In this document: in pieces, positions 27,457-35,082 of the stretch
Numbering within the stretch: position 1 is the first letter of the stretch
Layout of the letters: each line of letters starts with the position of its first letter
Assembly: GCA_031292515.1 (NCBI GenBank)
Contig: JARLGZ010000122.1
Location: 1 to 64,000 of the forward strand
DNA from: Puia sp.
Lineage (GTDB): Bacteria; Bacteroidota; Bacteroidia; Chitinophagales; Chitinophagaceae
DNA: 64,000 nucleotides
Reading direction: 5' to 3'
Notes under the pieces: generated by a model
Databases searched by the model: none
Seen by the model: the letters and a program-made list of their open reading frames with translations, nothing else
Told to the model about the DNA's origin: nothing
Program-made: the position numbers and the translations under genes

Positions 27457-27536
27457 GATTCGGTTATGATTTCGATACTTGGTTCGGTGGCGGTTTCGAG
27501 GCCTGAATCGGTTGTGATTTCGAGGCCTGAATCAGG
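27457..27536. repeat. 24-bp tandem repeat, 3.3 units
   Basis: Units 27457-27480, 27481-27504, 27505-27528 and a partial 27529-27536, built on GAATCGGTTGTGATTTCGAG plus AGCCT-type end; units 2 and 3 share TTTCGAGGCCT. It fills the space between the divergent ispH and amylase genes, i.e. their promoter region. The frame through it is open (8-residue repeats), but the amylase start downstream is better supported. Confidence 0.8.
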
Positions 27537-27597
27537 CCAAAGCGCAAAGGTACAAACTTCGTTTTCCGGAAGCGGAATAAATATTAATTTACAGCTT

Positions 27598-28932
27598 ATG
27601 AGTTCATCTTCGCCTTCCTCTTTTAAACCGGTCGATTGGAGCTATTCCACCAATATTTACGAGGTCAACCTGCGGCAATATACCAAAGAAGGGACTTTTG
27701 AAGCCTTCGGCCGGGAGCTGCCCCGCCTGCGGGATATGGGGATAGAAATCCTCTGGTTTATGCCCATCACCCCCATCAGCGTCGAGAAACGAAAGGGGAC
27801 TCTGGGCAGTTATTATGCCTGCTCGGATTATACGGCGACGAATCCCGAATTCGGGTCGACGGCGGATTTTAAGGACCTGGTGCAGGCTGCGCACGGGCTG
27901 GGTTTTCAGGTCATCATCGACTGGGTGGCGAATCATACCGGCTGGGACCATCGCTGGACCCGGGAACATCCCGAATATTACCGGAAGAATCACGAGGGGC
28001 AATTCTATGAGATGCATGGCTGGGAGGATGTGATCGATCTCAATTACGACAGCAAAGACCTGCAGACCGCCATGATCGAAGCGATGCAGTGGTGGGTCCA
28101 ACATTTCGATATCGACGGTTTTCGCTGCGATATGGCGATGCTGGTGCCCCTGGATTTCTGGAGGCAGGCCCGTACGGCGCTGGACAAGGGTAAACCCCTG
28201 TTTTGGCTGGCCGAGTGTGAGGAGATCGCCTATCATGAAGTCTTCGACGCGACCTATACCTGGAAGTTTTTGCATCGGATGGAAGAGGTCTGGAGAAAAG
28301 AATCGGGTATCGACGGGCTGGATGAGGTCCTCGGGTATTATGACAAACAATTTCCGCCGACCGCATTTCGCGCTTACTTCACCACGAACCATGACGAGAA
28401 CTCCCATAGCGGCAGCGAATATGAGCGCATGGGCGACGCGGCGCTGCCCTTTGCCGTGTTATGCTGTACCTGGAACGGTCTCCCGCTGATCTATAGCGGA
28501 CAGGAGCTGCCCAACCTGAAGCGGCTGCAATTCTTCGATAAGGACCCCATCGAATGGACGGGTGTCTGTAAGCTGCATGATTTTTATAAGACCTTGCTGG
28601 GTCTGAGGAAGGCGAACCCGGCTCTGCGGGCGGGGGATGTGTCGGTGCAGACGCACCGGCTGGGGGCAAGAGCGATGGGGGATGCCGGGGCGGAGACGGC
28701 GGCGCCGGGCATCTTCGCCTTTCTCCGAAAGCATCCGTCGGCGGAGGTGCTGGTGGTTCTCAACCTGTCGGCGGAGGCGCAGACGATCCGTTTCGACGAA
28801 CCGGGTAGCCCACGGGGTAGTTTTACGGAGGTGTTCGGCAAGGAGACGGTCGATCTGACTACGGATCAAACGGTTTCGATGCCGGCCTGGGGGTATAAAG
28901 TTCTTTTTCGGCTCTGTAGCTCAACTGAATAG
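27598..28932 (+). CDS. Alpha-amylase family (GH13) glycoside hydrolase
   Basis: 444 residues from ATG 27598 (MSSSSPSSFKPVDWSYSTNI); an in-frame ATG at 27451 would translate the tandem repeat and is rejected. No signal peptide, so probably cytoplasmic. (beta/alpha)8 landmarks: DWVANHTGWDHRW (region I), DGFRCDMA with nucleophile Asp178 (II), WLAECEE with acid/base Glu206 (III), TTNHDEN with Asp266 (IV). The C-terminal domain is a beta-sandwich ending in MPAWGYKVLFRL. Acts on alpha-1,4-glucans such as maltodextrin or glycogen. The stop lies inside tRNA-Arg: the last 23 nt are shared. A diverged second copy of this 3' end lies at 48740-48913. Confidence 0.93.
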   Translation: MSSSSPSSFKPVDWSYSTNIYEVNLRQYTKEGTFEAFGRELPRLRDMGIEILWFMPITPISVEKRKGTLGSYYACSDYTATNPEFGSTADFKDLVQAAHGLGFQVIIDWVANHTGWDHRWTREHPEYYRKNHEGQFYEMHGWEDVIDLNYDSKDLQTAMIEAMQWWVQHFDIDGFRCDMAMLVPLDFWRQARTALDKGKPLFWLAECEEIAYHEVFDATYTWKFLHRMEEVWRKESGIDGLDEVLGYYDKQFPPTAFRAYFTTNHDENSHSGSEYERMGDAALPFAVLCCTWNGLPLIYSGQELPNLKRLQFFDKDPIEWTGVCKLHDFYKTLLGLRKANPALRAGDVSVQTHRLGARAMGDAGAETAAPGIFAFLRKHPSAEVLVVLNLSAEAQTIRFDEPGSPRGSFTEVFGKETVDLTTDQTVSMPAWGYKVLFRLCSSTE

Positions 28933-28983
28933 AGCACTTGACTACGGATCAAGAGGTTTTAGGTTTGAATCCTAACAGAGTCA
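28910..28983 (+). tRNA. tRNA-Arg(ACG) with unusual A19/U56
   Basis: 74 nt. Acceptor GGCTCTG with CAGAGTC (one G-U), discriminator A; D-stem GCTC/GAGC; anticodon stem CTTGA/TCAAG with loop CTACGGA, anticodon ACG; T-stem TTAGG/CCTAA. The D-loop AACTGAATA has A where G19 is expected and the T-loop TTTGAAT has T where C56 is expected, so the nearly invariant G19-C56 tertiary pair is replaced by A-U. CCA not encoded. The first 23 nt overlap the amylase 3' end. Confidence 0.95.
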
Positions 28984-29003
28984 CACATTTTCAATTAGTT
29001 ATG

Positions 29004-29038
29004 AAGGATTGGTTTTTAATAAACCAATCCTTTTTTTT
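29004..29038 (+). terminator. Terminator after tRNA-Arg
   Basis: Perfect 12-bp stem AAGGATTGGTTT/AAACCAATCCTT (29004-29015 with 29021-29032), 5-nt loop, then a run of T to 29038. Strong intrinsic terminator 20 nt downstream of the tRNA. Confidence 0.92.
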
Positions 29039-29360
29039 GTTCATTTCGATCCTGAAAATCGGAGATTTTCAAGGCTTTTTCACGGGAACCAATATCCCAA
29101 GAAAAACCCCGGTTTTGCAGATTTGAACAACATATTGAACAACATGCGACAGGCAATCGACGCCTACCCCCTGGTGCCATTTCTTTCCCGCGTATAAAAA
29201 GAGCTTTTTAGCAACCCTGTGTGTCAGGCAGGTTTACAGGGTCAAATTTAACCCATTCCGTTCAATTTTGTCTCCTGGGCCGTAAAATCGGGAAAAAGGA
29301 GGAACTTTGCGCCCACTTATCTCCAACCGCGCATTTTAAAGCACCACCCCTAAAAGAATC
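29039..29360. other. Left edge of the accessory block, non-coding
   Basis: About 320 bp with no gene. It holds a short direct repeat TGAACAACAT (two copies 13 bp apart, near 29126-29148) and a perfect palindrome TAAAAAGAGCTTTTTA (near 29196-29211). Being directly downstream of a tRNA it is the natural place for an integration site, but I found no exact copy of the tRNA 3' end at the far side of the block. Confidence 0.45.
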
Positions 29361-30221
29361 ATGGACGCACCCGAAAAGCATTCCGTACTCAAAACCAAAC
29401 AGGATTAGGACAATTTCCTGTACAAGCGGCCTTACTTCGCCTTCCTGGACATTTTGGGCTTTTCGGCCCTGGTCCGCAAAAATACCCACGAAACACTGGC
29501 CCAGCTTTATCGAGACTTGTTTGCCACCCAGGTGGACCACATAGACGTAAATTTAAAAGCACTGGCCCAGGCCCGGGCCGCCCGCCTGGGGGAACAATAC
29601 ACAGACAGCAGCCTGCGGATGGTGAATATCTCCGACAGCATCCTGATCTGGACGGCTCACGGGCAACCCTCCGCGCTCTTCGAGATCACTTATGCCGTAT
29701 CAACCCTGCTCGGCGTTTCCCTGATCCAGGGCCTGCCCCTTCGCGGCAGCATCACCCGTCAACCCTTTAGCGTGCTGGAAGACAAGACCGCCCTGTCGGT
29801 CGTAGGCATGGGCCTAGTACATGCCTATGGCTTGGAGAAAAAACAGCGCTGGTCGGGCTGTATCATAGACCCTGAGATTATTAATTATTTCCGAAGCATT
29901 GAGAAGGTATTTTTCCAGCGAGACGCCGCCTCCCCGATTGAACGGCAGGAAATGGTTTATGAATACGATGTTCCCATTGTCGGCCGGGACGGTCGGTCCG
30001 TTACCGAGAAAGGATACGCGGTGGACTGGAGCAACCTCAACATCACCGACGCCATGATCCGGGAAAGTTTCGATGCCCATCGGAAAAAAGACGACCGGGC
30101 CGGCAGCAGTACACCAGATAAAATCCAAAACACGCTCGATTTTCACCATTTTTGCCTGGAAAAAGCGGCGGAGAAAAAAGCCGCCTACGAAGCCCTGAGC
30201 AGGGCTTTGAAAAAAGAATGA
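29361..30221 (+). pseudogene. Nucleotidyl-cyclase-fold hypothetical protein, interrupted by an in-frame TAG
   Basis: From ATG 29361 the frame reads 15 codons, meets TAG at 29406-29408, then continues open to 30221 (286 codons in all). The body begins KRPYFAFLDILGFSALV and has MVNISDSILIW; FxDxxGF and SDSxxI occupy the places of the two metal-binding Asp motifs of class III cyclases, a pattern shared by a widespread group of uncharacterised about 250-residue proteins. If translation starts after the TAG, only CTG (29418) or TTG (29454) are available, and the TTG would drop the first Asp. So it is a probable recent pseudogene, or it uses a rare start or readthrough. The GNAT gene follows 25 bp later. 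Function unknown. Confidence 0.55.
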
Positions 30222-30246
30222 CCCTTTTCACCAAATCATCGCTGCT

Positions 30247-31104
30247 ATGGCCGAAGTCATCACCTTCCCGAATTATACCGCCTTCTACCTGCAGAATATA
30301 GATGCTCTGCAGGATGACTATATTAATCATTTTTACCTCATCCATTTGATGGACGATGTGGCGGAGGGGAAATTGGGATGGCGGGATTTTTTTAACGTAG
30401 TCGATGATGATGGTTCCCAGGCAATCGTCCTGCTGGTCGATGAACGATGCCTTATTTTTTGCGAACGATGGAACCCAGCGGTGATCGCAGCGGTGTCTAG
30501 GAAACTACATTTTGAAAAGTTTAAGCGGTTCATGTTTGGCGGATTCAAACCTTTTTTACAGGCCCTATTCGACAGCGACGGAGCAACCTTTCATATTATC
30601 AAGGACCGGATCAGTTACCGGTGCGCCCAATTGTCAAGCGCTTTTACACCAGTCCCCGGGCGGCTGGAAATGGCCCACCTAAGCGACCTGGACGAACTGG
30701 CCCAAATGAGTTATGAATATTCCCAGGAAGAATACCACGGGAAAGGGAGGGATTACGCGCACATACGTAACATTGTACAAGGCGGCATTCTCCAAGATAA
30801 TTTTTATGCTTGGCGCGATCAGGGTGCGATCTGCGCGATCGCCCAGGTCATCGACAGCGATGGGGCGCCTCCTTTCATCGGGCATTTGTTCACCCACAAA
30901 GAAAAACGCAACCGGGGGTATGCTGGATCCATTTTACAGGCGATCACCCAAGGCCTGCTGCGTGAGGGACATGAAGCCTGCGGCTTGGTATCCGACGCCG
31001 ATAACCCGGCATCCAACAAGGTATTTGTAAAAGTGGGCTATGTCCCCATTGGGACCTATGTTACAGCTACCAAGGAAATGTGGCGGGCTGAAGATATCGA
31101 CTGA
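30247..31104 (+). CDS. GNAT-family N-acetyltransferase
   Basis: 285 residues, no signal or TM. The C-terminal half (about 140-285) is a GNAT fold: IGHLFTHKEKRNRGYAGSIL contains the acetyl-CoA loop R/Q-x-x-G-x-A, followed by CGLVSDADNPASNKVFVKVGY, the usual N-x-x-S-x-x-x-YxxxGF/Y ending. The N-terminal half (about 1-130) has no family I recognise and may set the substrate, as in two-domain GNATs. Substrate unknown. Same strand and 25 bp after the interrupted cyclase-fold gene, so once co-transcribed. Confidence 0.82.
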   Translation: MAEVITFPNYTAFYLQNIDALQDDYINHFYLIHLMDDVAEGKLGWRDFFNVVDDDGSQAIVLLVDERCLIFCERWNPAVIAAVSRKLHFEKFKRFMFGGFKPFLQALFDSDGATFHIIKDRISYRCAQLSSAFTPVPGRLEMAHLSDLDELAQMSYEYSQEEYHGKGRDYAHIRNIVQGGILQDNFYAWRDQGAICAIAQVIDSDGAPPFIGHLFTHKEKRNRGYAGSILQAITQGLLREGHEACGLVSDADNPASNKVFVKVGYVPIGTYVTATKEMWRAEDID

Positions 31105-31116
31105 TCAAATCCGTTA

Positions 31117-31419
31117 CTACAGGTGTTTATAACGAAGGTCTGGATTGTCTTTGACCCACTGCAACACTTCGGACTTTATAAATAGCACACGGCCTCCTTT
31201 CTTTTTCTTATGCATAGGCAGGCCCCTTTTCACCCAGCTGGCCAATGTGACGAGCGAAATGCGCAAATAGACGGCTATTTCCTTCCGGGTCGTAACGGCC
31301 TCGTCCGTTTGTCTATTTTCGCACCTGCACTGTGACAAAGCCGACGTCAACTCCTCCCGGATCACCTCACGAATAAAGCCCTTGAGATCTGCCTCATTGG
31401 TAATGATCAGTGTTTCCAT
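31117..31419 (-). CDS. Small helix-turn-helix (excisionase-like) protein
   Basis: 100 residues from ATG 31419, chosen because AGGAGG lies 6 nt upstream, an unusually strong Shine-Dalgarno for this window; an in-frame ATG 10 codons earlier lacks one. N-terminal helix (FIREVIREELTSAL), then an HTH of the MerR/excisionase type: TRKEIAVYLRISLVTLASWVKRGLPMHKKKGGRVLFIKSEVLQWV. Proteins like this accompany Bacteroidota mobile elements and act as excision factors or small regulators. No integrase accompanies it here. Convergent with the GNAT gene, 12 bp apart. Confidence 0.8.
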   Translation of the reverse strand: METLIITNEADLKGFIREVIREELTSALSQCRCENRQTDEAVTTRKEIAVYLRISLVTLASWVKRGLPMHKKKKGGRVLFIKSEVLQWVKDNPDLRYKHL

Positions 31420-31542
31420 ATCACCCTCCTCTTTTTCAATCACACACACGACAGTCGATCAGCCCTACATTGATTTACAGGTGTCTACCGAACGAGCCAT
31501 ATAAAACGAACATTGTCTCTTATCACTTATTTCCTTCAGCCT

Positions 31543-31580
31543 CTGCCCAGGCTATTTTCATCAGGACCTTCTGAATATCT
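31543..31580 (-). repeat. Remnant matching the 3' end of the 593-residue gene
   Basis: About 37 bp (31543-31580) resemble 32572-32608, the last codons of the gene at 32555-34336 (PDENSLGRG-like against PDENNLGKS). The match sits in a gene-free 270-bp stretch, downstream of a frameshifted gene, so it is probably what is left of a second copy. Confidence 0.45.
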
Positions 31581-31691
31581 CTTAATCTGGGCGCTTGACC
31601 GGTTAACATTTTCATCCCCTTTACCCTGACCTTTCTTTTTTTCAAAATCGTATTGTTTTTCCCTTTCCGTCTGTATATCAAGTATACCACA

Positions 31692-32401
31692 TCAAGGGTT
31701 CTTTATCCCAAAACCTCTCTCCAAGTCAACTTCCTTAAACAATCCATCTCTTACATGGAGCCTGATCTGGCCTTTATCTCCAAATTCCAACTGAAGACGC
31801 AGCCGTTCATAAAGGGTGTTCATCTGATCCGGGCGGTGTTCCGATTTAATAACTGGTTCTTTTGCACCATGCTCATTGTAGAAATGACTGATCACAAATC
31901 CTGTATTGTTTTGGGGTATACCATCGTAGCTAAGTTGCAGGGATTTATCTCTAAATTGTCCCATAAGCTCGATGACTTCGAATTGACGTGTATTTTGTTT
32001 GTTTGCAAAAACGTCGCTTATAATCTTCTCAAGGCTTGCCAATCCTACTTCAAGGGAAGAAAATTCCCCCTTGCGGGATAATTCGTGATCCTGCTCGTAG
32101 ATCATGTGGCCCGGGTGCGTATGACGAATGATGACATACTTATCAATATCGTCCGCCCGCCTGAGATGCTCTCTGGCCAATTGACCAGGAGAGAACATAT
32201 GTGATCATCTCCATAAAATCTCTGCTCGAATGCAAAAGAAAGAGTGTTTATAATGGGTTCAACCAATTTGGGGTTCAGCCCAGGCAAATCCTTTGGATAG
32301 ACGGCCATTATTTTGAGTATGAATTCAATGGGCATATATCGATAGCCTGGTTCCATTTCCGTTAAACGAGACGCCTGGTAATCTGATTTATGACGCTTCA
32401 A
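31692..32401 (-). pseudogene. Frameshifted hypothetical gene
   Basis: Two minus-strand frames overlap and appear to be one broken gene: 32401-about 32190 (MEPGYRYMPIEFILKIMAVY, FAFEQRFYGDDH) and about 32198-31692 (FSPGQLAREHLRRADDIDKY to the end GFGIKNP). A one-base shift near 32190-32200 would join them into about 230 residues. The upstream frame begins only after a TGA and has no ATG at its head (TTG 32401), so the N-terminus may also be lost. I do not recognise the family. Same direction as, and downstream of, the 593-residue gene. Confidence 0.45.
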
Positions 32402-32554
32402 GGTCCATCCGGGAATAAGCGGGGTTCAGAATCAAAGGTCCCCCAGGCGTTACACGCTTGTTTTTCCTCATTTAGATACCTCTGAATTTTATGCTCATCA
32501 TTCGGTTGAATATACATATACCAGCCATTTATCTTGCCAATACGTTACCGTTTT

Positions 32555-34336
32555 CTACTTCTTTCTGCTTTTGCCCAGGTTATTTTCATCCGGATCGTCA
32601 GAAGATTCATTTTTGCTCCCGCCCAACCATTTTTTATGGCCCTGCTTCGCCGCAGGCGCCTCTCCCACCAGGTTTATCAGCCGGTCCAGTGTCATGGTTT
32701 CACCCTTAAAGGCCATCGCCTGTTCTAAAAAGTTGCCTTTGGCCAGGGTAGCCGCTAAATCCACCATCAACTCCTTGTTTACTGGATCTGCATAAATGAA
32801 CATTGGTACGGCAAATTGTTTTCTGTCCAAATGAATCGCCATGAGGCCGCCGCTTTCCAATCCCTTGACTGTGCGATCCAACAGGGTCGGCATTTTTAGC
32901 TCTACCACGGACGCATGCCTTGCCAGGGAATCGGCCACGGAGAATTCTCCCGGAACCAGGGTAATCGGCGGATTGATGCCCATCAGCGTTTTTTCACGGT
33001 CAAGTTTATACCATTCACGGGTTTCCCTCTCCCTCCCCTCAGCAAACCGTTTGCCCATTGCAAACCGATTGTTCATCAGGTGATAGAGACTTTCCAGCGA
33101 GAACTCCGGTTTGCCAGGAAAAGTAATGATCACTTGCTTTTGATTCATGGCACGGACGGTGGATGGCACCAGCTGCTCATTGGGGCTATCCTTCAGGTAT
33201 TTGAGCGCCAGGGTGGCCGCAATGTCAGCACCTTCCAAGTTGGGACCGGCATACAGATATTGCAGATCAGCCTGCACCTGTGAGACGACGTCCAGCATTT
33301 CCTTGTTTCCACCCGGATGACGGTTGTGGAACTGGACGGAACCGGCCCCTGTAAAATCCTGATTCCAATCCGCCGCCTGCATCATTTTTTCCAGCATCGG
33401 TACGTCGACCGTATTGATCACCGGGTCCGAAAAATGCGGTCCTTTGCGCAGATCCGCCCGGATCTGGTGGATGCTGAAGTCATCGTCTGGATTTTTACCG
33501 ACTTCAACCAGGTAAACCACCCGGTCATTGTCGTATATCCCTTCCTGAATAAGATCGAATGACCGGTCGCGTACGATGATCTCCTCGGCCAACCTGGCCA
33601 CATTGGGTTTATTGACGCCGATGGCAGTCGCCTGCGCCTGCAATGCCGGTAAAAAAAGCTGGGCTTTTTGACGCCTCGAGCCATATAGTTCTTCATCAGT
33701 GACCTGGTAAAGCCCATAGTGTTCGCTTTCGGCGCGATCAATCACCAGGCGCATATGCTGCGGGTCCGCATAGACGATCCGGTCGGCTTTCACGCCGTCA
33801 ACTTCCAGGTGAATCAGCACCTTCGACCCATTCCGTATCGCTGCCAAATCTTCGTAGCTGGGTATTTTGCCACCCATGCGGGTCAATTCCAGCACAAGCA
33901 TCAGATCCTGCATATCGGATACGCGTTCTATAACGCTGCTTCCGTCAGGGTTTCTTTTTGCCGGGTTGACCGCGAACCACTCCCAATCTTGGCTCTCCGG
34001 AACGCCCATTTTTTTCATGATGGGCCGCCCATCCAACAGGTTATATGCCTGCAGCGCGGTCACCGACAGATCGTCAGGTTGAAGGATCAATTTCTTTTCA
34101 TAGCCCGACCGCAACTGCTCAAGGTTCACCATGCCCTCCAGCGCTTTTCCATTCACCGTATGGATCAGGAATTTCAGTGCCAGCTGCTGGAAGACCTCCC
34201 TTCCTTCGGCATTGCTTTCCTGTAGCCTGGTCATATCCCGGACAATATCGTTGATCAGGGACCGCTGGGGGGCTCCCTCGATAAAAGCGCGCCGGTTTTC
34301 TGGAAACCAATCCCGGCTCCAATCAATCCTCCCCAT
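32555..34336 (-). CDS. 593-residue protein of unknown function
   Basis: No signal peptide or TM segment; probably cytoplasmic. Not recognised. Two regions look like repeats of one unit: about 180-205 (SKVLIHLEVDGVKADRIVYA then DPQHMRLVID) and about 505-540 (GGLMAIHLDRKQFAVPMFIY then ADPVNKELMVDLA). Both pair a hydrophobic strand with a Y-A-D-P turn and a second strand. The C-terminus is charged and Ser/Asp/Lys-rich (KNESSDDPDENNLGKSRKK). It starts 34 bp after the small lipoprotein gene, in the same direction as the toxin operon, and may belong to it. Start ATG 34336 is the first in frame. Confidence 0.6.
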   Translation of the reverse strand: MGRIDWSRDWFPENRRAFIEGAPQRSLINDIVRDMTRLQESNAEGREVFQQLALKFLIHTVNGKALEGMVNLEQLRSGYEKKLILQPDDLSVTALQAYNLLDGRPIMKKMGVPESQDWEWFAVNPAKRNPDGSSVIERVSDMQDLMLVLELTRMGGKIPSYEDLAAIRNGSKVLIHLEVDGVKADRIVYADPQHMRLVIDRAESEHYGLYQVTDEELYGSRRQKAQLFLPALQAQATAIGVNKPNVARLAEEIIVRDRSFDLIQEGIYDNDRVVYLVEVGKNPDDDFSIHQIRADLRKGPHFSDPVINTVDVPMLEKMMQAADWNQDFTGAGSVQFHNRHPGGNKEMLDVVSQVQADLQYLYAGPNLEGADIAATLALKYLKDSPNEQLVPSTVRAMNQKQVIITFPGKPEFSLESLYHLMNNRFAMGKRFAEGRERETREWYKLDREKTLMGINPPITLVPGEFSVADSLARHASVVELKMPTLLDRTVKGLESGGLMAIHLDRKQFAVPMFIYADPVNKELMVDLAATLAKGNFLEQAMAFKGETMTLDRLINLVGEAPAAKQGHKKWLGGSKNESSDDPDENNLGKSRKK

Positions 34337-34370
34337 GTCACTTTCCAGCCTTCTCAGGTTGACATTATTA

Positions 34371-34781
34371 CTATTTCGGGTTATAAAAAATGGCTACTTC
34401 ATTTATAGATCTAGTTTGATTAAATATCCTTAATCTTTTGTCATATTCAATTTCAAGGGTATCATTTGATACCCAATGGAATCTTATTGACGCTGAGTCT
34501 AAATTGGCTTGGCCATGATTGTCGTCTACTACAAATGCGTTGCCAACCTCAGATTTCTCAAATACATGGTCACGATTCTGGACAGATATCTGATAGGAGT
34601 CTGGGACAGTAGCTCCCGATTCCCTTACAAATAGGGTGGCCTTTTTATTTCCTGCAGCATTGTTTAATTCTTTTATGAGGGTGCTTTGTCCGCCATCGGC
34701 CAAGTTTGAACAGCGGGCCATTGCAAAAGCTAAAATGAGAGATGAAAATTTAATTTTACGTTTATAGTTTTTAATATTCAT
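34371..34781 (-). CDS. Small putative lipoprotein, candidate immunity protein
   Basis: 136 residues. N-terminal Lys-rich stretch, hydrophobic segment (FSSLILAFAMARC) with Cys at a lipobox-like position, then a mature domain with KATLFVRESGATVPDSYQIS and a C-terminal beta-rich part. The G-A-T-x-x-x-S-x-Q-x-S pattern recalls DUF5412-like small lipoproteins, but I am unsure. Position is the main clue: first gene after the Rhs toxin (301 bp downstream, same strand) and similarly AT-rich to the toxin tail. Type-specific immunity proteins usually sit here. Confidence 0.6.
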   Translation of the reverse strand: MNIKNYKRKIKFSSLILAFAMARCSNLADGGQSTLIKELNNAAGNKKATLFVRESGATVPDSYQISVQNRDHVFEKSEVGNAFVVDDNHGQANLDSASIRFHWVSNDTLEIEYDKRLRIFNQTRSINEVAIFYNPK

Positions 34782-35082
34782 TAGGTTTAATATAAAAGAT
34801 TATGAAATTAATTTCACTGATAAAAGTTTGAAATATTTTAGTCGTGGTCAATTCAGCAAATGTTATGTATCATCGGCATTCTCAAATAAATGGATTCAAA
34901 TGAAATTGTGCAAAGTGAACATTCATTTTCATATAACTAGCCTATTGAAATATAAACAGATATTCAATTGTTTAATTAGTTGTGGTTCAATGAGCATCTT
35001 ATAAGACAGTTGATTCTGGCTTAGCCTTATTTAATTTCCGATATCAAATTATTTAGAAAAATAGTCATAATAATTTCGTCAC
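34782..35082. other. AT-rich spacer between toxin and immunity candidate
   Basis: 301 bp, strongly AT-rich, no gene or clear terminator. Length is enough for an immunity-gene promoter of its own. The compositional break matches the tail of the toxin gene and suggests that tail, spacer and small gene came together as a cassette. Confidence 0.5.

Noticed and set aside
29361-31104. Pycsar-like defence pair
   Set aside because: The cyclase fold is only suggested by two motifs, the gene has a stop codon, and the neighbour is a GNAT rather than a membrane or NADase effector.
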